DNA from: Climacteris rufus
Taxonomy: Eukaryota > Chordata > Aves > Passeriformes > Climacteridae
Length of the DNA stretch: 64,000 nucleotides
NCBI GenBank assembly: GCA_013398175.1
Contig: VZRZ01007791.1
Span: forward strand, 401,824 to 465,823
Reading direction: 5' to 3'
Shown here: positions 40,721 to 54,646 of the stretch, piece after piece
How positions within the stretch are numbered: position 1 is the first letter of the stretch
Layout: every line of letters starts with the position of its first letter
Position numbers and translations under genes: made by a program
The notes under the pieces: model-generated
Databases searched by the model: none
What the model was told of the DNA's origin: nothing
What the model saw: the letters and a program-made list of their open reading frames with translations, nothing else

Positions 40721-43700
40721 TGCTAGATCCAAAATATGATTAACAGCTATAGCTGTTACAATGAGTTATCAAGGATTTAATGCATGATGTGAGCATGCAC
40801 AATAGGACAAGTACAGCAAAGAGCACTTCATCACTGAGGATGCATTTGGAACCAAAAGACAAAATCTCCTGTATGAATGTTCATCTCCAGGAGACTCGAT
40901 GGTTCCCAAGACTCTCAGAAGCAGCTGAGAATACAGGAACATTCCTTGTCTTCCATGTGAAGTATCAAAATCCAGATCTTCTTCATTAAATGACCATCTC
41001 TTGCTACTTGCTACAAGTGATACTTGTCTTGCCTTGACATTACCTGGATGCTCTCTAGAAATGCAAGAAAGCTGAGAGAAACAGAAAAAAAGTCCAGACA
41101 GCCACAGTTATGGAAATAGTCCTTTCTTTTTTATTGGTGAACATAGTTGCATAACCTAGTTTTGTGTCACATATTTCTTTCGATGTAACACTTTTAAAAT
41201 TAGTACTCTAGAATATTAAGATAAATGTTTTCTTCATCTTTCTACTAAAAGCCTTAGGGAATGATAGAAGTTGGCTAAAAGTGTTCAACCAAAGCAGCTT
41301 AAACAAAGCTGGAATAAACACTTTACAGTAAAATGATAGGCCAAGATGTAGTCACAGAAATTTGGTGAGTTATTTCTAATCATGAAGACATTAGGGGAAA
41401 ACAACCGACAAGGAAGAATCTAGGGAAAAAGAGATTTTGAAATCAATTTCATACCGTGTTCAAGAGGAATGCTTTCCTTGATGTAAAACTGACTCTGCAA
41501 TTGTCATTATTTTCTAAGGCCCATTCAACAAAATTAATACAGAAAAGGGGGGACAACTTATTATGAAACAAATAAAAATGGATGAATCAAAAGGTAACAT
41601 GTTCATGAATATTTTTTCTGAGTTTTACTGATTAAATCTATGTAGTACATACATCCATTTATTAGATTTTTGGCTCTATTAGGAGAGCTGTTTCCATATG
41701 CCACAAGATTTTTTCACTTTTCTTTGCAGCTTTTCTTTGCTCTTATATCTCAAGTCCTGGCTTCAAACAAACATAGGCAAATGTTTCAAAATACTTAAAC
41801 ATTTAGGGAATGAAAAGAGAGGTAAAATGAAGGGACAAACACTGTTTCATCAGCAGAAGATCTTTCAGGAGGCAGCCAGCTCCACTTGTCCCTAAATACA
41901 TGACAACACAGGGAGAGACGGGTAAAGATTTTCCCATCCACAATATTTATGTCTTTTTGGGATATTGGCTCTCTTGTCACTGAGTAACGTGATACACAAC
42001 AGCCTGTTCCCTTGTGACTCCTCCTGTCCAACTGCTGTGATGAAATGGCCTTTAGGGCCAAAGCCTTCTTGGGACTTAATTTGGTGAGACTTCTACAACT
42101 ATTTATACTGGCACAGCCGAAAGATAAGTTGGGATTTAGATCCACTTAGCACATCTGTAAGGAGTTTATGCTTTTTCCTAAACTTTGCCACTGACTTGTT
42201 TCCTTTCCCATGTGAGGGAGGATTTTTTTTTCTTCATTTTCTCAGTTGCAAGCTTTTTTTAAACAGGGTATTTAAATTCTTGAGGTGCATGAAGAGGTAT
42301 TAATGCTTGTAGAAGGAAGTGGTGAGAAAATTAAAAAAATATTAGAATCCATTAAATAATCAAACAAATGATTGTGACAAAGACCTTGTTTTCCATAGCT
42401 GCACTCCTCACCTTTGTCCCTGCCAGCATTAATCACCTCTGCAGATTCATGTCCCCAGGCAGTGCACTGCACTCAAGCCTTGCATGCTCCTTTGCTCAGG
42501 AAATGTTTAGTGTGGATATGGATTAAGGTCAAGGTGGAAAGTATACTGCATCTAGCACAGTGTTATGGGTCCTCACATACTGGAGCTTCTTTCTTTAATT
42601 AGAGAAGTGTGTTTAGATGCCTTTTGCTTCCAATTTTATTGCAGCTTTATGAATAAAATCAAAGAATTTCAGCAAGATGTGGTGCAGGATCTAGCAAATA
42701 CCTTTTCTTATTGGAATGTTTTCAGTCACTTAGTTCTACACTCTTCCATATTCAATTAAAAGAAAATCTATAACTGCTACCTCATCGAGCTCATTTAAAA
42801 AAGAGCTCATTTTAAAAAATGAGAGTGAGGGAAAATTGTTTAGAAACCATCAAAAAGTTAGAGAATACAGGATACCATGTTATCAAAACCCGCCAGGTTC
42901 AGTCTTGGAAACTATTCCCTCCTTGTTATTCCCTCCCTTCTCAGTCCTACAGCAATCCTGCCAGTGATTCAGCACCAAAACTAAAGTGGATGCAAAATTC
43001 AATACCTGAGGTTTGACCAGTTTTACAGCACCAGGCGTGCACCCCATGTCCCCAGCTAAGGCTGTGTCACCTTCTGGGACACAACCTGCTCCAGAACTTT
43101 GACAGCAAGCTCTCCTATGAGGCTGTCCTTCACTTCTCTGTGGTGAAAGTCCTTCTGAGTTTGAAGGCAGATTGCCAAAGACAAGGGGATCAAGAGGACT
43201 TACACCTCCTAGATAAAAGGCCCTAGATTTCAGGCTCTAGTTCATTTTTTCCCACCACCTCCTTTGGCCCACATATGAAACTTTCTTCTCCTTGTGAAAA
43301 ATACAGCGCCACAAACTATCACAGATCATTATTATTTCCAATACATAAAGCAGTTTCATACCCTCAGGGAGAAGACTCCTCAGACTTCAACTTAAAAAAA
43401 TACTGAGAAAGACCTTTTGTAAATTCACACTTTCTGAAATTCTAATTTATGTATAATGCTTCAAATTTTGCACGTCTGTCTTTACAAGGAAAAAACCTGC
43501 AAAACACAGAAAATCACTTCTGCTTCTGCAAATTCCCTCTCTTATATGTTATTCAGATAACAACCTCATAATGTTATCATCAAAAGCATACGCTCCATTC
43601 TTGCAGTACTCTTCTTCATTTAAAACCTCATAAAAGATTATAATTGTTTTAACCAAAAAAGCATGGTAAAACATGAAGCAGATGTAGGATCCGATCCACC

Positions 43701-46700
43701 TTGGTGCTGAACTTGTGCTACAGCACAAATGAAAGAGACTCCTTCATCAAAGCTGCAAACATGAACTGGATTGTGCAGGCACAAAGGAGGGATCTCAAGA
43801 GAAATCCACTCTCTGCCTAATTCTCTGAAGACCTTTAGAGCCATCTATTCACTTCATCAGCTAGAAGGGGAATTTATGGACTCAAGTCAACACCAACACT
43901 TCATTAAATGCCTAAAATACAGGAGCCCAAGTCAGGGAGACTAAATCTCTCCTGAGCACTTTTAAACTCCCTCTAGTTTTCTTGCTGGACTGCAAACAGA
44001 ATCATTGCCTTTCATTAGAACTTCTCTTGTCCCCTGAAATACAGACGTACACATGAGCATAAAGTGGGTCAAAATTTAATTCTAAGTTCCTATTCCTTCC
44101 CTTGTTGCAACCTTCTGAAAAATGTTCTCTTGCAAAACAAACGGTGACCAAAATGAGGGCACGCATCCTTTGCTGTTGTTCATGCTGAAACCAGCCAGCC
44201 AGTGCCACAAACATGACGGCATTAAACATGCTCCTCTTATTACACTTTCCACAGTACTTGGAATTTTCAGAAAGACAGAATCAAAATGTGCCATATGCGC
44301 CACCCTCCTGTTATAAATGTGATGAAAAAGACAGTGAAAAGGGAAAAAAAATGCTTTGAATGTTGTTATCGCTGTCCTTCTGGGCCTCCTGAGCCCTCCC
44401 TGCTTCCTCCTGCCAACAGCTCAAACCAGCTCACGGTGCTGTCAGCAGTGCAGAGACACTGCCTCTGCTGCACAGGAAAGCAGCAGAAATGCAGGATTTT
44501 TCCCATTGAAGGCTGGTTTCAGTCTGAGGAGACCGCTCCACAGCCACAGGGCTTGAAAGATTCCTGGTTTCTCCAGACCTCGAGCAGTATAAACAATGGG
44601 CTAACAACAAGCAGCAAGTCCTCCAAGAAAACAGCACCTGTGGCCAACCCAAGTTCCAACAAATCCTAAGCTGAGGTGACTTAGATATCACTGCAGGTAT
44701 GACTGATAGCATTTTCCAGCAAATTAAACAGCTTTACAAAAATATTTCTGACCAATGCTCCCTCTGAGTAAGATTACATGGAGTAATTCAGCAGTCACAC
44801 GCTTCCAAGCTATTTCCATTAAAGTTTTCTTCTGTATATAAATTAAAATAAAATTATTTCCTGCTGTCACTTTATACGGAAATGCATTGTTTTATTTTCT
44901 CTAGGGAGATCCTGGCACCTATGAGCAATAAGGAGTGAGTAGCCATAGCTTAGCTAACTATCCCTTCACTGCACACTGTGGAGCTGAAAAAACACATTTA
45001 AAAACTTGTAACTGCATTTACCCTGCAAAGCAGAGGGTATCTGCCATTTTTACTAGGCCCCTTGCTAATATTTATTGTTGCTTTTTAGGCACTGAGAAAT
45101 TTTGCAAAGAAAATACCTACAAAATTAAAAAGTTAAGAGGATTATGGCAGCGGGAAATGAGAAGAACTGCATTGTATTGAATGGTATAAAAGTTGTGAAG
45201 TGACCCCTCACTCTTCTCCACTTGTATCTGCAAGGCAAAAGGAGAAAGAGTTCAGCGCTGGGGAGCTGCTTCTATTGCAGAGGTCCAACAAGCCACAGCA
45301 TTTCCAGAGGGAGAGAAATTTGGGTAAATAAGGTATTACAGATGTGTGCATTTATTTTTGAGCAAAACATAAACTGGGTCAGCTCTCCGGTTTCAGCGTG
45401 ACCCACAGTGACACAAAACATGAGCATTTCTGATCAAGTCCAATCATCTGCTTCTGTGCTGTAGCTGAGAGATGCTGATCCTTCCATGTAAACCTAACCC
45501 AGCTTCGCCTTTGGCAAATCTTGTATTTATGGTTTAACTACTTCCTTAAGTAAACATCCCACTGCCTGCCTGACCCTTCTATTAGGCTTGCCCTGATAGC
45601 AAAGCTAAATGCATCCTTTCCATGCTAACACATATTTTCTTCCTAATTGTATCATCTGCGTCCATTAAGAACAATTTTTCTGCATCCTGTAAGTCACAGC
45701 ACATCAGCAGACTCGCCTGAATCACTGATTCATGTTTGTTCAGGTTAGACTTAATAAATTAGTTGCTTTTACTCTCAAGACACTACAGCATTTCTTTCCC
45801 CTTCTTTGAACCCTCACCATCTAAGGTATAACATCTGCTGTTAGATAGTTAACACATGTATGAGTTCATCCAGGGTTAAACAGGACTGACTGACTTATGG
45901 GCGCTGAATGCTGTAACAGTGAACTAGACTATTTCTTAAAGTTTGTTTATTGCCACATGAAGACAATTCTTTCTTGCAATTTTGCAGAAATTTGCAGAGC
46001 CAAAATAAGTTGTTCCCATATGCAACTGTCTCTTCTGTAAGCATGAATTTGTGATGATTTTTTTATGTTTCCCAATAATACCACTGAAAACAATTTTGCT
46101 CAATTTCAAGTAGTTGAAGCTGTTTGCAAATGTTAAATGCATATTTCCATTTACATAGGAAATTTTGCTCTTATTTCCATACAAATATACTGCCTCAGAA
46201 CCTTTCAAATCTTGTCTCAGAATTTGTATTTATTTTGATGTTGGGCAATTGGAGATGTTTGGGTTTCCCCCTGCCCCCAAGCATTTTAGATTAACTATGG
46301 AAGGAAATCAAGAGAATTTTAATTCTGGGTAGGCAAAAGTGGAACAGTAAAAACTACAACAAATGATTTTCTGTCACGGGAGCAACCCTTCCAAACTGCA
46401 CTTGTCTACCAGATATTAATATAATAATTAATAAAAGTCCTTTTGGGAGGGGGATGGACAGAGAAGTATTTACTCGGGATGACATACTCTGAGGAAGCAT
46501 CTGGTTTAAAATCCTGCCTGGCTTTCGCTCAGTGTTATAGCTGACCTGATCGAGGCTGAGGAAGGTCAGTAACTTGGCTAAGGTCAGATTAGGTCTTTGG
46601 GTTTTGCACGCCTTCATTCCTTTCTCCATTATGTGAGGCTGGCTTGTAAGAACTTGAAAAATATCTGAGAAGATAGTACTTTCAAATGTAAGTCCAGAAC

Positions 46701-47682
46701 CAGAAAGAAGTTGAAAAATTATGACCCAAAAGTATGACATGATGGAGAGAAGTTCCCAAAAGCATGGCAACACTACCTGCTGGAAAAGGTGCTTACTTTA
46801 GGTAGAAGCTGTTAGCAGAAGTCAAATATAGAAAGCCAAATAACACAACTTCATGTCACGTCCTTCACCACCATCTAACTTCTACTCAGCTAATTTCAAT
46901 GCACTTCAGAAAGATAAAAATTATTTAAAGGAGGATGAAAATAAGGCACAAAAAATAGAGGATTATTCCACAGCTCTCCAAGTAGGACAGAAAAAAAGCT
47001 CCATGAGGCCCCCAACCACTGGACTCTGACTCTTACATACACAAAACTCTTCACCTGTCCATCTTCTACACTGATACTGATCTCAAGTCATGTTGGGAAG
47101 TAACCCAAGTTTTCCAACATAGACTCCATCAACAGAATATATTTGGATCACTTCAAACAAAAGAAATCCATCCTGGAAGAAATTAATGCAAGAAAAAAAA
47201 TAATCCAGGCAAGGCTCAAAATTCAGATCCCTTTTGTTTTCTAAGGGTAACAAAAGCAAATTACTCCATGTCATTAATCTTCTGTTGCCTTCTCAGCTCA
47301 GATACTGAAGATAGATGAGAAAAAGCAGTGAGCTGATCAGAAATTTGGCAGTTTTCTTCAGTTGTCCAGGTTGAGGTAAACATAATAGGACAAGAGGACA
47401 CCACATGGCTTACCTATTTTAAAGCAAGCATGCAATCAATTCATATGTCCAAGGTAAAAGAATGTTCCCCAGAGAAGAAAAAAAGATACATAATGAAAAA
47501 GAAATGGAAATAAAAATTCCTTTAATTTTAATTGTACAAAGTTAAGATTACTAATGAAGCCCAGGAATATTTTCTACCTGTGAAAAGACATCTTCCCTGT
47601 CTTTAAAAGTTATCTCTTTGCAAAAGCTGATGCCTAACATTCTGATGCAATTTCTTCAGCCATGAAGACAAAAGTGCCTTAC

Positions 47683-47877
47683 CAGGATCATGTGACCGGT
47701 GGAGATGTCCATGTTGGACTGGACCGGCTCCTCACACCAGGATGACGTGCTGCTGCGGGCTGAGGGGCTGGGGATGGGCCCATCACTGAACTGAGAAGAA
47801 ACGCTGTTTATTCGGGAAGAGTGCAGGGGCTCCGGGCGATCAGAGGTTTTCACTGCCATGCGCTGGCGGCATAGCTC
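47683..47877 (-). CDS. PTPRN2: PTPRN2 exon: cytoplasmic juxtamembrane region
   Basis: This internal exon of 195 bases encodes 65 residues. It begins [17 protein letters not shown], passes through [18 protein letters not shown] and ends [17 protein letters not shown]. It starts and ends on codon boundaries (phase 0). The acceptor is TAG at 47880-47878, and the donor GTAAGG starts at 47682. The serine-rich stretch and the DISTGHMIL segment are characteristic of the IA-2/phogrin family. They lie between the membrane span and the phosphatase-like domain. The segment has a higher CpG content than the surrounding intron, as expected for coding sequence. The acceptor's pyrimidine tract is a CT repeat (GA on the plus strand) directly next to the exon. 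The preceding exon, which should encode the membrane span, was not found in the 16 kb upstream inside the window. Confidence 0.95.
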
Positions 47878-47880
47878 CTA

Positions 47881-47907
47881 GAGAGAGAGAGAGAGAGTGA
47901 GAGAGGA
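47881..47907 (-). promoter_or_regulatory. CT-repeat polypyrimidine tract of the exon acceptor
   Basis: The plus strand is a GA repeat with a few interruptions, starting at the base after the acceptor TAG. On the transcribed strand it is a CT repeat of about 27 bases running straight into TAG and the exon's first codon. It therefore serves both as a simple repeat and as the binding tract for the splicing factor that reads pyrimidines before an acceptor. Confidence 0.8.
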
Positions 47908-49369
47908 GGAAACAACCTACGGTTAAGAGTAATTACAGGATAGAGTCTACTAAAGACATATGATTTACAATATGTTTCCAGGGCTGGAAGTGTTTTCCCC
48001 CTCACTGCAGTAATTTTTGGGCGGCTGTCTGTTCTGTTAGGCACAGCTACAAAGAGACACTCAATGAAATTACTACACGATGACTACCCTAACCTTTCAA
48101 AAGTGCAATTATGACTGCATGCACATCTCCACATAGATAACCAAAAATCACATTTTGGAGCTTGACTCCTCTAACAGATGGATTTTCTTTTTCTTCCCCC
48201 TAATATCACCCCATATTCTGCAAAGCCACTTTTGAACCACACAACCTCCTGAAGTTAATGGGGTTGCACGGGAGTAATTGAGAGCACTGCTTGGCCCTGG
48301 ATATGCAAACTCAGCAAGCTCAAGGCAACTGAATTGATGTGCTCTCCAGTGTAAATCCTAGTTGATAGATGCCTCATTTCTCTTCATTAAAATAGCAAAC
48401 TCGCAACACTTCCTCCCTGATGTGGGGCAGGGAGGATGAAGAATGACATTAACGAAGAATAAAAGCAGAAATCTGTCATTGTATTGTTCAAGCAGCTTTG
48501 GCGAAGAAAGAAAATTCAAACTATCACACACACTAATACAAGTCATGTTAAAACACCAAAATAGATAGCACTGTGAATATGTATTTTCAGTTGCTCTCAT
48601 GCATAGAATTCATGCAAAAATACAGAATTCTGGTTAGGTAACAGAAAATCCTGCTGGAAAAACCAGCTCTTGATGGTATAAAATTCTGGTTCTAACAGGA
48701 TGAGCAAACCCACAGTTACACTGTCATATTATAATGCTGTTAGAATCAGCTCGTGTGGTGAAATCACAGACATTATAATAAAATTATCATTTTTTAACAT
48801 ATGACTATTGTCCATGAGAGACACTTGGCTGCCTGTGGCACACAGAGACTGGCGAGTCTATAGGATGTGGACATATTGCACACACGGTGTGGTTACACAT
48901 TTGTCTCAGATTACTCATTCTGCACAGACGAGTACTAAGAGCACAGTCTCTTGCCTCAGGCTAACAAAATAATACAGTCTGAAGAACTCATACTGCTGAA
49001 ATGCCACGGCTTCTGTTTTCTTATTCATTTGATAATATAGTTGCAGCACAAGTGCCATCAGTAGGAAGACCTGAAAACCATTACTTATCAACTGCAATAA
49101 TATCTTTTCAGACAAGGGGTAGAAATATAACTTAAGACTACGTTTGGGGCTTTTCTTAACCTTGCAAACTTCAGGACACTGAAGAGGGATCCTAAACCAT
49201 GCAGCAGCAAGCATTCAAACAAACTCACTGAAACCATCATATTGAGTCTCCTCTTGTCACCCTATGACAATGATTAAAGGCCCCTCCAAATGTTTTTTTC
49301 TACCAAAACTTTCTGACTTGCCATTAGAGATGCTAATGTGGAATTTTACTATTTGATGGTGTATAATAC

Positions 49370-49440
49370 ATTATACATATATATATATATATACACATAT
49401 ATATACACACACACACACATATATATATATACATGTGCAT
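49370..49440. repeat. Compound AT/AC microsatellite
   Basis: Alternating 'tatatatata' and 'cacacacaca' blocks run for about 70 bases, ending in 'acatgtgcatgtac'. It lies inside the intron upstream of the juxtamembrane exon. It is an obvious candidate for length variation. Confidence 0.95.
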
Positions 49441-52400
49441 GTACAAATTAAGATACACTGAGATGAAATTTGTATCATTTACAAACAGGATATATTTCAC
49501 TGTCTTTTACAAAAATGCAGTTAACAGATCTTGGGAAGCACAGATAACTATTTGTATGTAGTGTCAGTTGTTGGAAAAACTGTACAGACCGTCCCAAGTA
49601 AAACTGCTACCTGACTCCATCACTGCATTTTGTATATTTATTAAATTTGTTTATGCCATGTAAGAATTCTTCTAATTTTTACAAAAAGTAGGGGTTTTCC
49701 ACTCTTGAGTGGTATGTATTCTGTCTTTTGGTCCTTACCAACCTTAACATGAAAAATACTAGAAAAATAAACTTAAAAATTACGTTGAATTGAGTCACAT
49801 ATATTCGTGTTAGATCAGTCAGTTAAATTATCAGTATTAAACCCAAGACTTTTTATTAAAGGAAAAAATGTTACTTTTATTTTATTAAAAAAATGTTATA
49901 TCTTATTTTTAAATATAAGAACAAAGAAAAAAATCTTTCTCCTTTTCTCTGGAGGATCACAGACGTCACAAGGAAACATAGTGCTAGTCCACAATGACTA
50001 TTATTACCCTCAGAATGACCTTGCAGTAGTGTAATTTCAAATCCCTGCTTTTAGCAGATTTTGGGAAAAGCATAACGTGGCAGAAACTTTTTAGACAGAA
50101 AAATAAATCTACAGAAAACCAAAAAGCTGTTCAGATGTTTGGGTATCGGCCATTCTCAGAGGGAATGGTTTATTGGACTAAGCAAAAGTATAATAAGTAA
50201 AGGTATAAAAATAAGAGGTCTATCACATAACTTCTAGAAGGATGTGTCTTCTGGCTAGAATGCCATGTGGTTTTGATATGAATTTATTATATTCTAATAG
50301 ACATCCTGCCACTTGACTCACCCCAACTCTGTGCTAACAATAGCATTTGCACTCAAACAGGATCTTTGTTTTTAAGTTGATCTGCTCCTGCTGTTCATAT
50401 CCTGCCTCAAGTCATAATCCTCTGCTTTTACAAGTGGTTACTGTGGAAAGGATTATAGACCTCTGCTAACAAAAAAGAATTGAGATCAAGTGATCTCTAA
50501 GAAATTAATGCACCGTTTTTACATGAATTATAATGACAAAAGAAACAATATTATAGACAACTGGTTCTGGTATAGATTAACCTCTAACCAAAAGGATTTT
50601 TTTGACACAAAGTATTTAATATATTACTAAGAAATGTTTTTTAAAACTAAGTTTTACGTGTTCATGGTCCTCATGGTAGAAGATGAAGTTGAGAAACATA
50701 ACAAACATAAATATATTTTTAAAAAAGTACCTTATCTCAAATACTAACGTATTTCTTTTCTAACATATATGGAACCAAAACAATTATTCCCAGAACTGCT
50801 GTAACTGTCAAATACCTCAAACAAAGCAACCACGTCACTGCACTCCGCCGTAAAAAATGTTTAATGTAAACAGGAAGGTCAAATCTTAGCTGCAGCAAAA
50901 ACACCACTGAATTTCTTGATTGGTGTTTTAAATCTCCATGACAATGGGTTTTCCCCTGCCTGGAAACAAACTTTTTTGTTTGAATTTATTTCCAGATCAG
51001 TCTGACAGCTCTTGACATCTCTTCCTTTCCCCACTCCCAGCCAGCCCAATCCTGGCTGAGGAATCTGCCCCATCCCCACACACACATCAGCCACCTCAGG
51101 ACAACTACAGCTTCTGCTTCTCCATCGCCACCTCTCTGTAAGCCCAACCATTCCAGCTTCCAGTTGGGTTTCCAGCCTGGCACTGCAGGGATAACCTGGT
51201 TAAGATCACCACATATAAAAGCTTTGATGCATGGAGTGTTTTGTAGAGCCATATGGGTTCCTCCAGGACATACAGACAAGGGACATCCAGCTCAAAGCAA
51301 GGGAAATGTCAAAATGTGGGATTTGGGTTTGCTTCATCCTTGAGACGGTCATCAATGTTCCCTTCCTATGAAAGGCATTGGGAATAGTGGGGTCTCAGGA
51401 TGTGAGGTGTTTCACAACATCCCTGGGCACTTATTGAGGTGGCATCTCTTCACAAATGCACAAAGCCCTACATGGTTCAGACCCTATTGATAGGTTATCT
51501 GTTACCTGTGCACTTCTCTGTGAGCTCAGGTGTGCTCTGCCCTGCTCTCCAAAATCTTAACTCTCATAAGCATTTGGCAAATCAGCCATTTACCAAACCA
51601 CAACTAGAATTCAAAGCTTCATACTGTGAGAATGACATGAACCGTATTTCTGTATTGTCTCAGCACTTACACCATTAAAAAATATTTTCTAAGAATGAAT
51701 TCAATTTACTGCTGCACTTCTATATTTAGCAGAGTGGCTGAGACTATTTCTGCCACGCTGAGACCCAGTAATGTCTAGCCATTGTTTGTGTATAGTTCGA
51801 GTGCCATTCTTCATTTAAAAACATCATTTACACCTAAAAAAGCAACCATAATGCATACAGTGAAAGATGAAGAAACGATCCTCCTGACCTTCAGGCTATG
51901 ATCTAATGGATGGGTTGGACATAAACATTTATTTAAAAGGTAATTTGAAGTTTATGACATTATTTCCCATCACATGGGAATTGCTATCATACTGAGGCAC
52001 TTACTCTGTTTTTTATTTCCCAACATTTATTATCAAACTTATGTGGTAGTCACACGCAGTATATAATGGAAAAGTAATATCGCTGTATGACAAAAACTGC
52101 CATAACCAAGATAAATATTCTCTAAATAATGTTGAGTTAAATGAGTTCAAAGTACAGCACAATGATCATCTGTAGCGAGCTTTTTATTTCAGACATAATT
52201 GATAACCTTAAACAAACCATAAACAGTATTCTTAGAAAACCCTTGGACCTCTTCACAATGAGGTTCTAAAACGTCCCTAACACTTGGCTGTCCACACAGA
52301 GACAGGGAGAACTGTGAAGTGCAACTATTTCCTCAGGTACAACAAATAGATTTTCAAATCCATACATTCCATTTCTTAATGAACCACTCTGCAGCATAAA

Positions 52401-54605
52401 TGTAGTTTATTCACTTTTAAAGAAGGACATTAAAAAGACTTACTGCACCTCCTGGACAACAACCCACATGGACGGGGAGCCAGTCTTAGCACTATGCTTT
52501 GTTAGATGAATTTCTGAACTTGAAGGGGTAAGAAACTCTCCTCTCAAACAAGGAGGCATCAAGTCTGTATAGAAATGGAGCCCACACATACCTGCCCAGG
52601 TCTGGTTTAGAGATGTGACCCACTGACCACCAGAAGTGTTAGGCCACATCTTCTGGATGTCCCCAGCCAGTGACAGGATCTGCTGTTGTTGCCACACGGC
52701 TTTGTGATGCATGGCAGCCATTGGTGTCACAAAAGGCCAAGACAGCAAATAGTAATTTAGAGAAAATTTTATCCTTCATCTATTAGAAAATCCACTCAAG
52801 AAAATTGGAAAATCCATTAAAGCCACACAGTTCACTAAAACATTTGGTTTTAGAGAAAAATGTATGTATATGTGCTGGTAAGGACTTAGAATACAGGCAA
52901 CCAGAGAACTAAAACCAGATGGACCTAAGGCTTGAATGGTTAATATTGAATCTTTTCCCTTGTTTTATTTGCAAAAATGGAATTTGAATATCTCATGGTG
53001 ACACAGTAAAGGCAGGAGACCTGACTGGAGCATCCCAGTTAAGAGAAGGCCAATGTTCACCCTGGATCCGCAGTCATTAAAGATGAGCTATTGCACCTCT
53101 CAGCTGCCTCCAGAGAGGATGTTGCTTTTTATTAAAATGCATCTACTTAATGCAAATTCTCTGTGCAATATCTTCAGGTAGTCCAAGTCCAGCCAGTGAC
53201 CATGGCCCATGAATCATTCTCCTCTAGCAAGTACCAATGAATGATAAATGTTGTTCTGTCCAAAGCAAACAAAAGCTTTGTATCTAAAAGATATCTTCTT
53301 CTTCCCCAGTCACTGTCACCTCATATCTGGTTAACAGGAGCCTGGGATCTGAAGGAAATTCCAATTTTTCAGTGTCTTTAGAAAAATAAACAGAATTTCA
53401 TTACCATATATTAATGATAATAATCTATTTTGTAACTGATCCCAAAATTTCCACAAAACCAAAAATTTAGTCCAGGTAATAGGACTAACATTTCCATGTT
53501 TAAAAAAAACCTTTTGCTTAGCAAATTAAATTGAAATCACTTGGGTTAGTCCAGAAACAAGTGCAGCACAATTATTTTCAGAATTAGCAAAACGTAAGAG
53601 AGAATAAACCTTTCCACAGATAATTATTAAGAAAATGCAGAGACACTAAACAAAGAAATTACTGTGTATTAAAAGTGATAGCTGAGTGTACATTCAGCCC
53701 TTCCAACCTGACCTGCCTAATATTCTATCAATCTGAAACAAATCTTCTTAAGTAGGCATAATCACAAGAACACTGGGTTCATTTTACATGTGAAACAAAT
53801 TCATTTTGTAGAAATTTTAAATTAAAAATGTTGACACAATTCTAAATGATTCAAGGCTACACCTTTTAACAAAATGTATAATGAAAATTGAGAATATATA
53901 TGATCTATATGCTAGGTATGAAGGAATAAGACCTTTAAAATTTTGGTTGTTTTTTTTTCACTCAGCTTGAATACATTTAATTTAACAGTGCTCTCACTTT
54001 CCTTTTCAGAGGGCATTATTCACAGGATGAGCTGAGGTCTGGATTTCACTGTTCTGCGATGGGTGCAGTCATAAGACAATGAGATTTTTAAAATGAAAAA
54101 ATAAGGTAAGCTCTTCTTTTTTAACAAACGAATCTATAAACATCATTATTCTCTAACTAAATTTGCTTAGTGTTACTACAGGGTGAAGCTAAAGTCATTT
54201 GGCTGCCTTTGTTTTGCTTTTGCATACTTAATATGCTTGCAGGTGTTATAAATTTAACTTTAACTTATTTACTGTATTTGTAGCTTTGGGGATAATTACA
54301 GCTTTATTACCATTTATTTTTGAGTTACTGAAACATACTTTCAAGCTTTAGTTTCATTTTAGCATACTTTTTGTCAAGGAATAAAAGAGATGTTTGCATA
54401 TGTGGAATATTTGCACGTATATTTTCTATCCTTGTCAGAAAAGGCAACTGCTGATACCAGTGTCCCTTCAGAAAATGGATAAAGGGAGATATTGGAAAAA
54501 TGTTTGAGAGTAGCATTTTGAGAGACATGGCATCAAATGTATAATTACACATCCATACTCTGGACAATTCATATTTATCTAGACTTGTGTGTGATAGATC
54601 TTAGT

Positions 54606-54646
54606 AGAAAAAGAAAAAAAAGAAAAAGAAAGAGAAAAAGAAGAAA
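54606..54646. repeat. A-rich purine simple repeat
   Basis: An irregular 'aaaaag' and 'aaag' run of about 40 bases without a pyrimidine on the plus strand. It is intronic. Confidence 0.85.

Larger units (their letters stand above)
24696..47682 (-). other. PTPRN2: Large PTPRN2 intron, 23 kb
   Basis: An intron of 22987 bases, from the GTAAGG donor at 47682 to the CAG acceptor ending at 24696. It separates the juxtamembrane exon from the phosphatase-like domain. It is the most repeat-rich part of the window. It contains CR1 3' ends (28.5 and 35.1 kb), a degenerate LINE reverse-transcriptase relic (30.1-30.7 kb), a MIR-like SINE relic (36.4 kb), weaker MIR/L2-like pieces (33.1 and 40.6 kb), a G-rich tract (34.6 kb) and an A/T-rich TAAT-dense stretch (38.5-38.8 kb). 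No additional exon could be supported. Confidence 0.85.

Noticed and set aside
46545..46625. MIR-like phrase 'gtcagtaacttggctaaggt'
   Set aside because: Only one short phrase resembles the MIR core and the flanks do not follow, so it was not listed as an element.
46354..46773. Open frame of 139 codons on the minus strand with hydrophobic ends
   Set aside because: No family resemblance and no splice or start context. It does not match the membrane-span region expected for PTPRN2 and sits downstream of the juxtamembrane exon, on the wrong side.
48915..49214. Minus-strand frame with a hydrophobic stretch (FLLMALVLQLYYQM), considered as the missing transmembrane exon
   Set aside because: The residues after the hydrophobic part do not fit the family, there is no donor in the right phase, and the frame runs to a stop before any junction with the ELCRQR exon.
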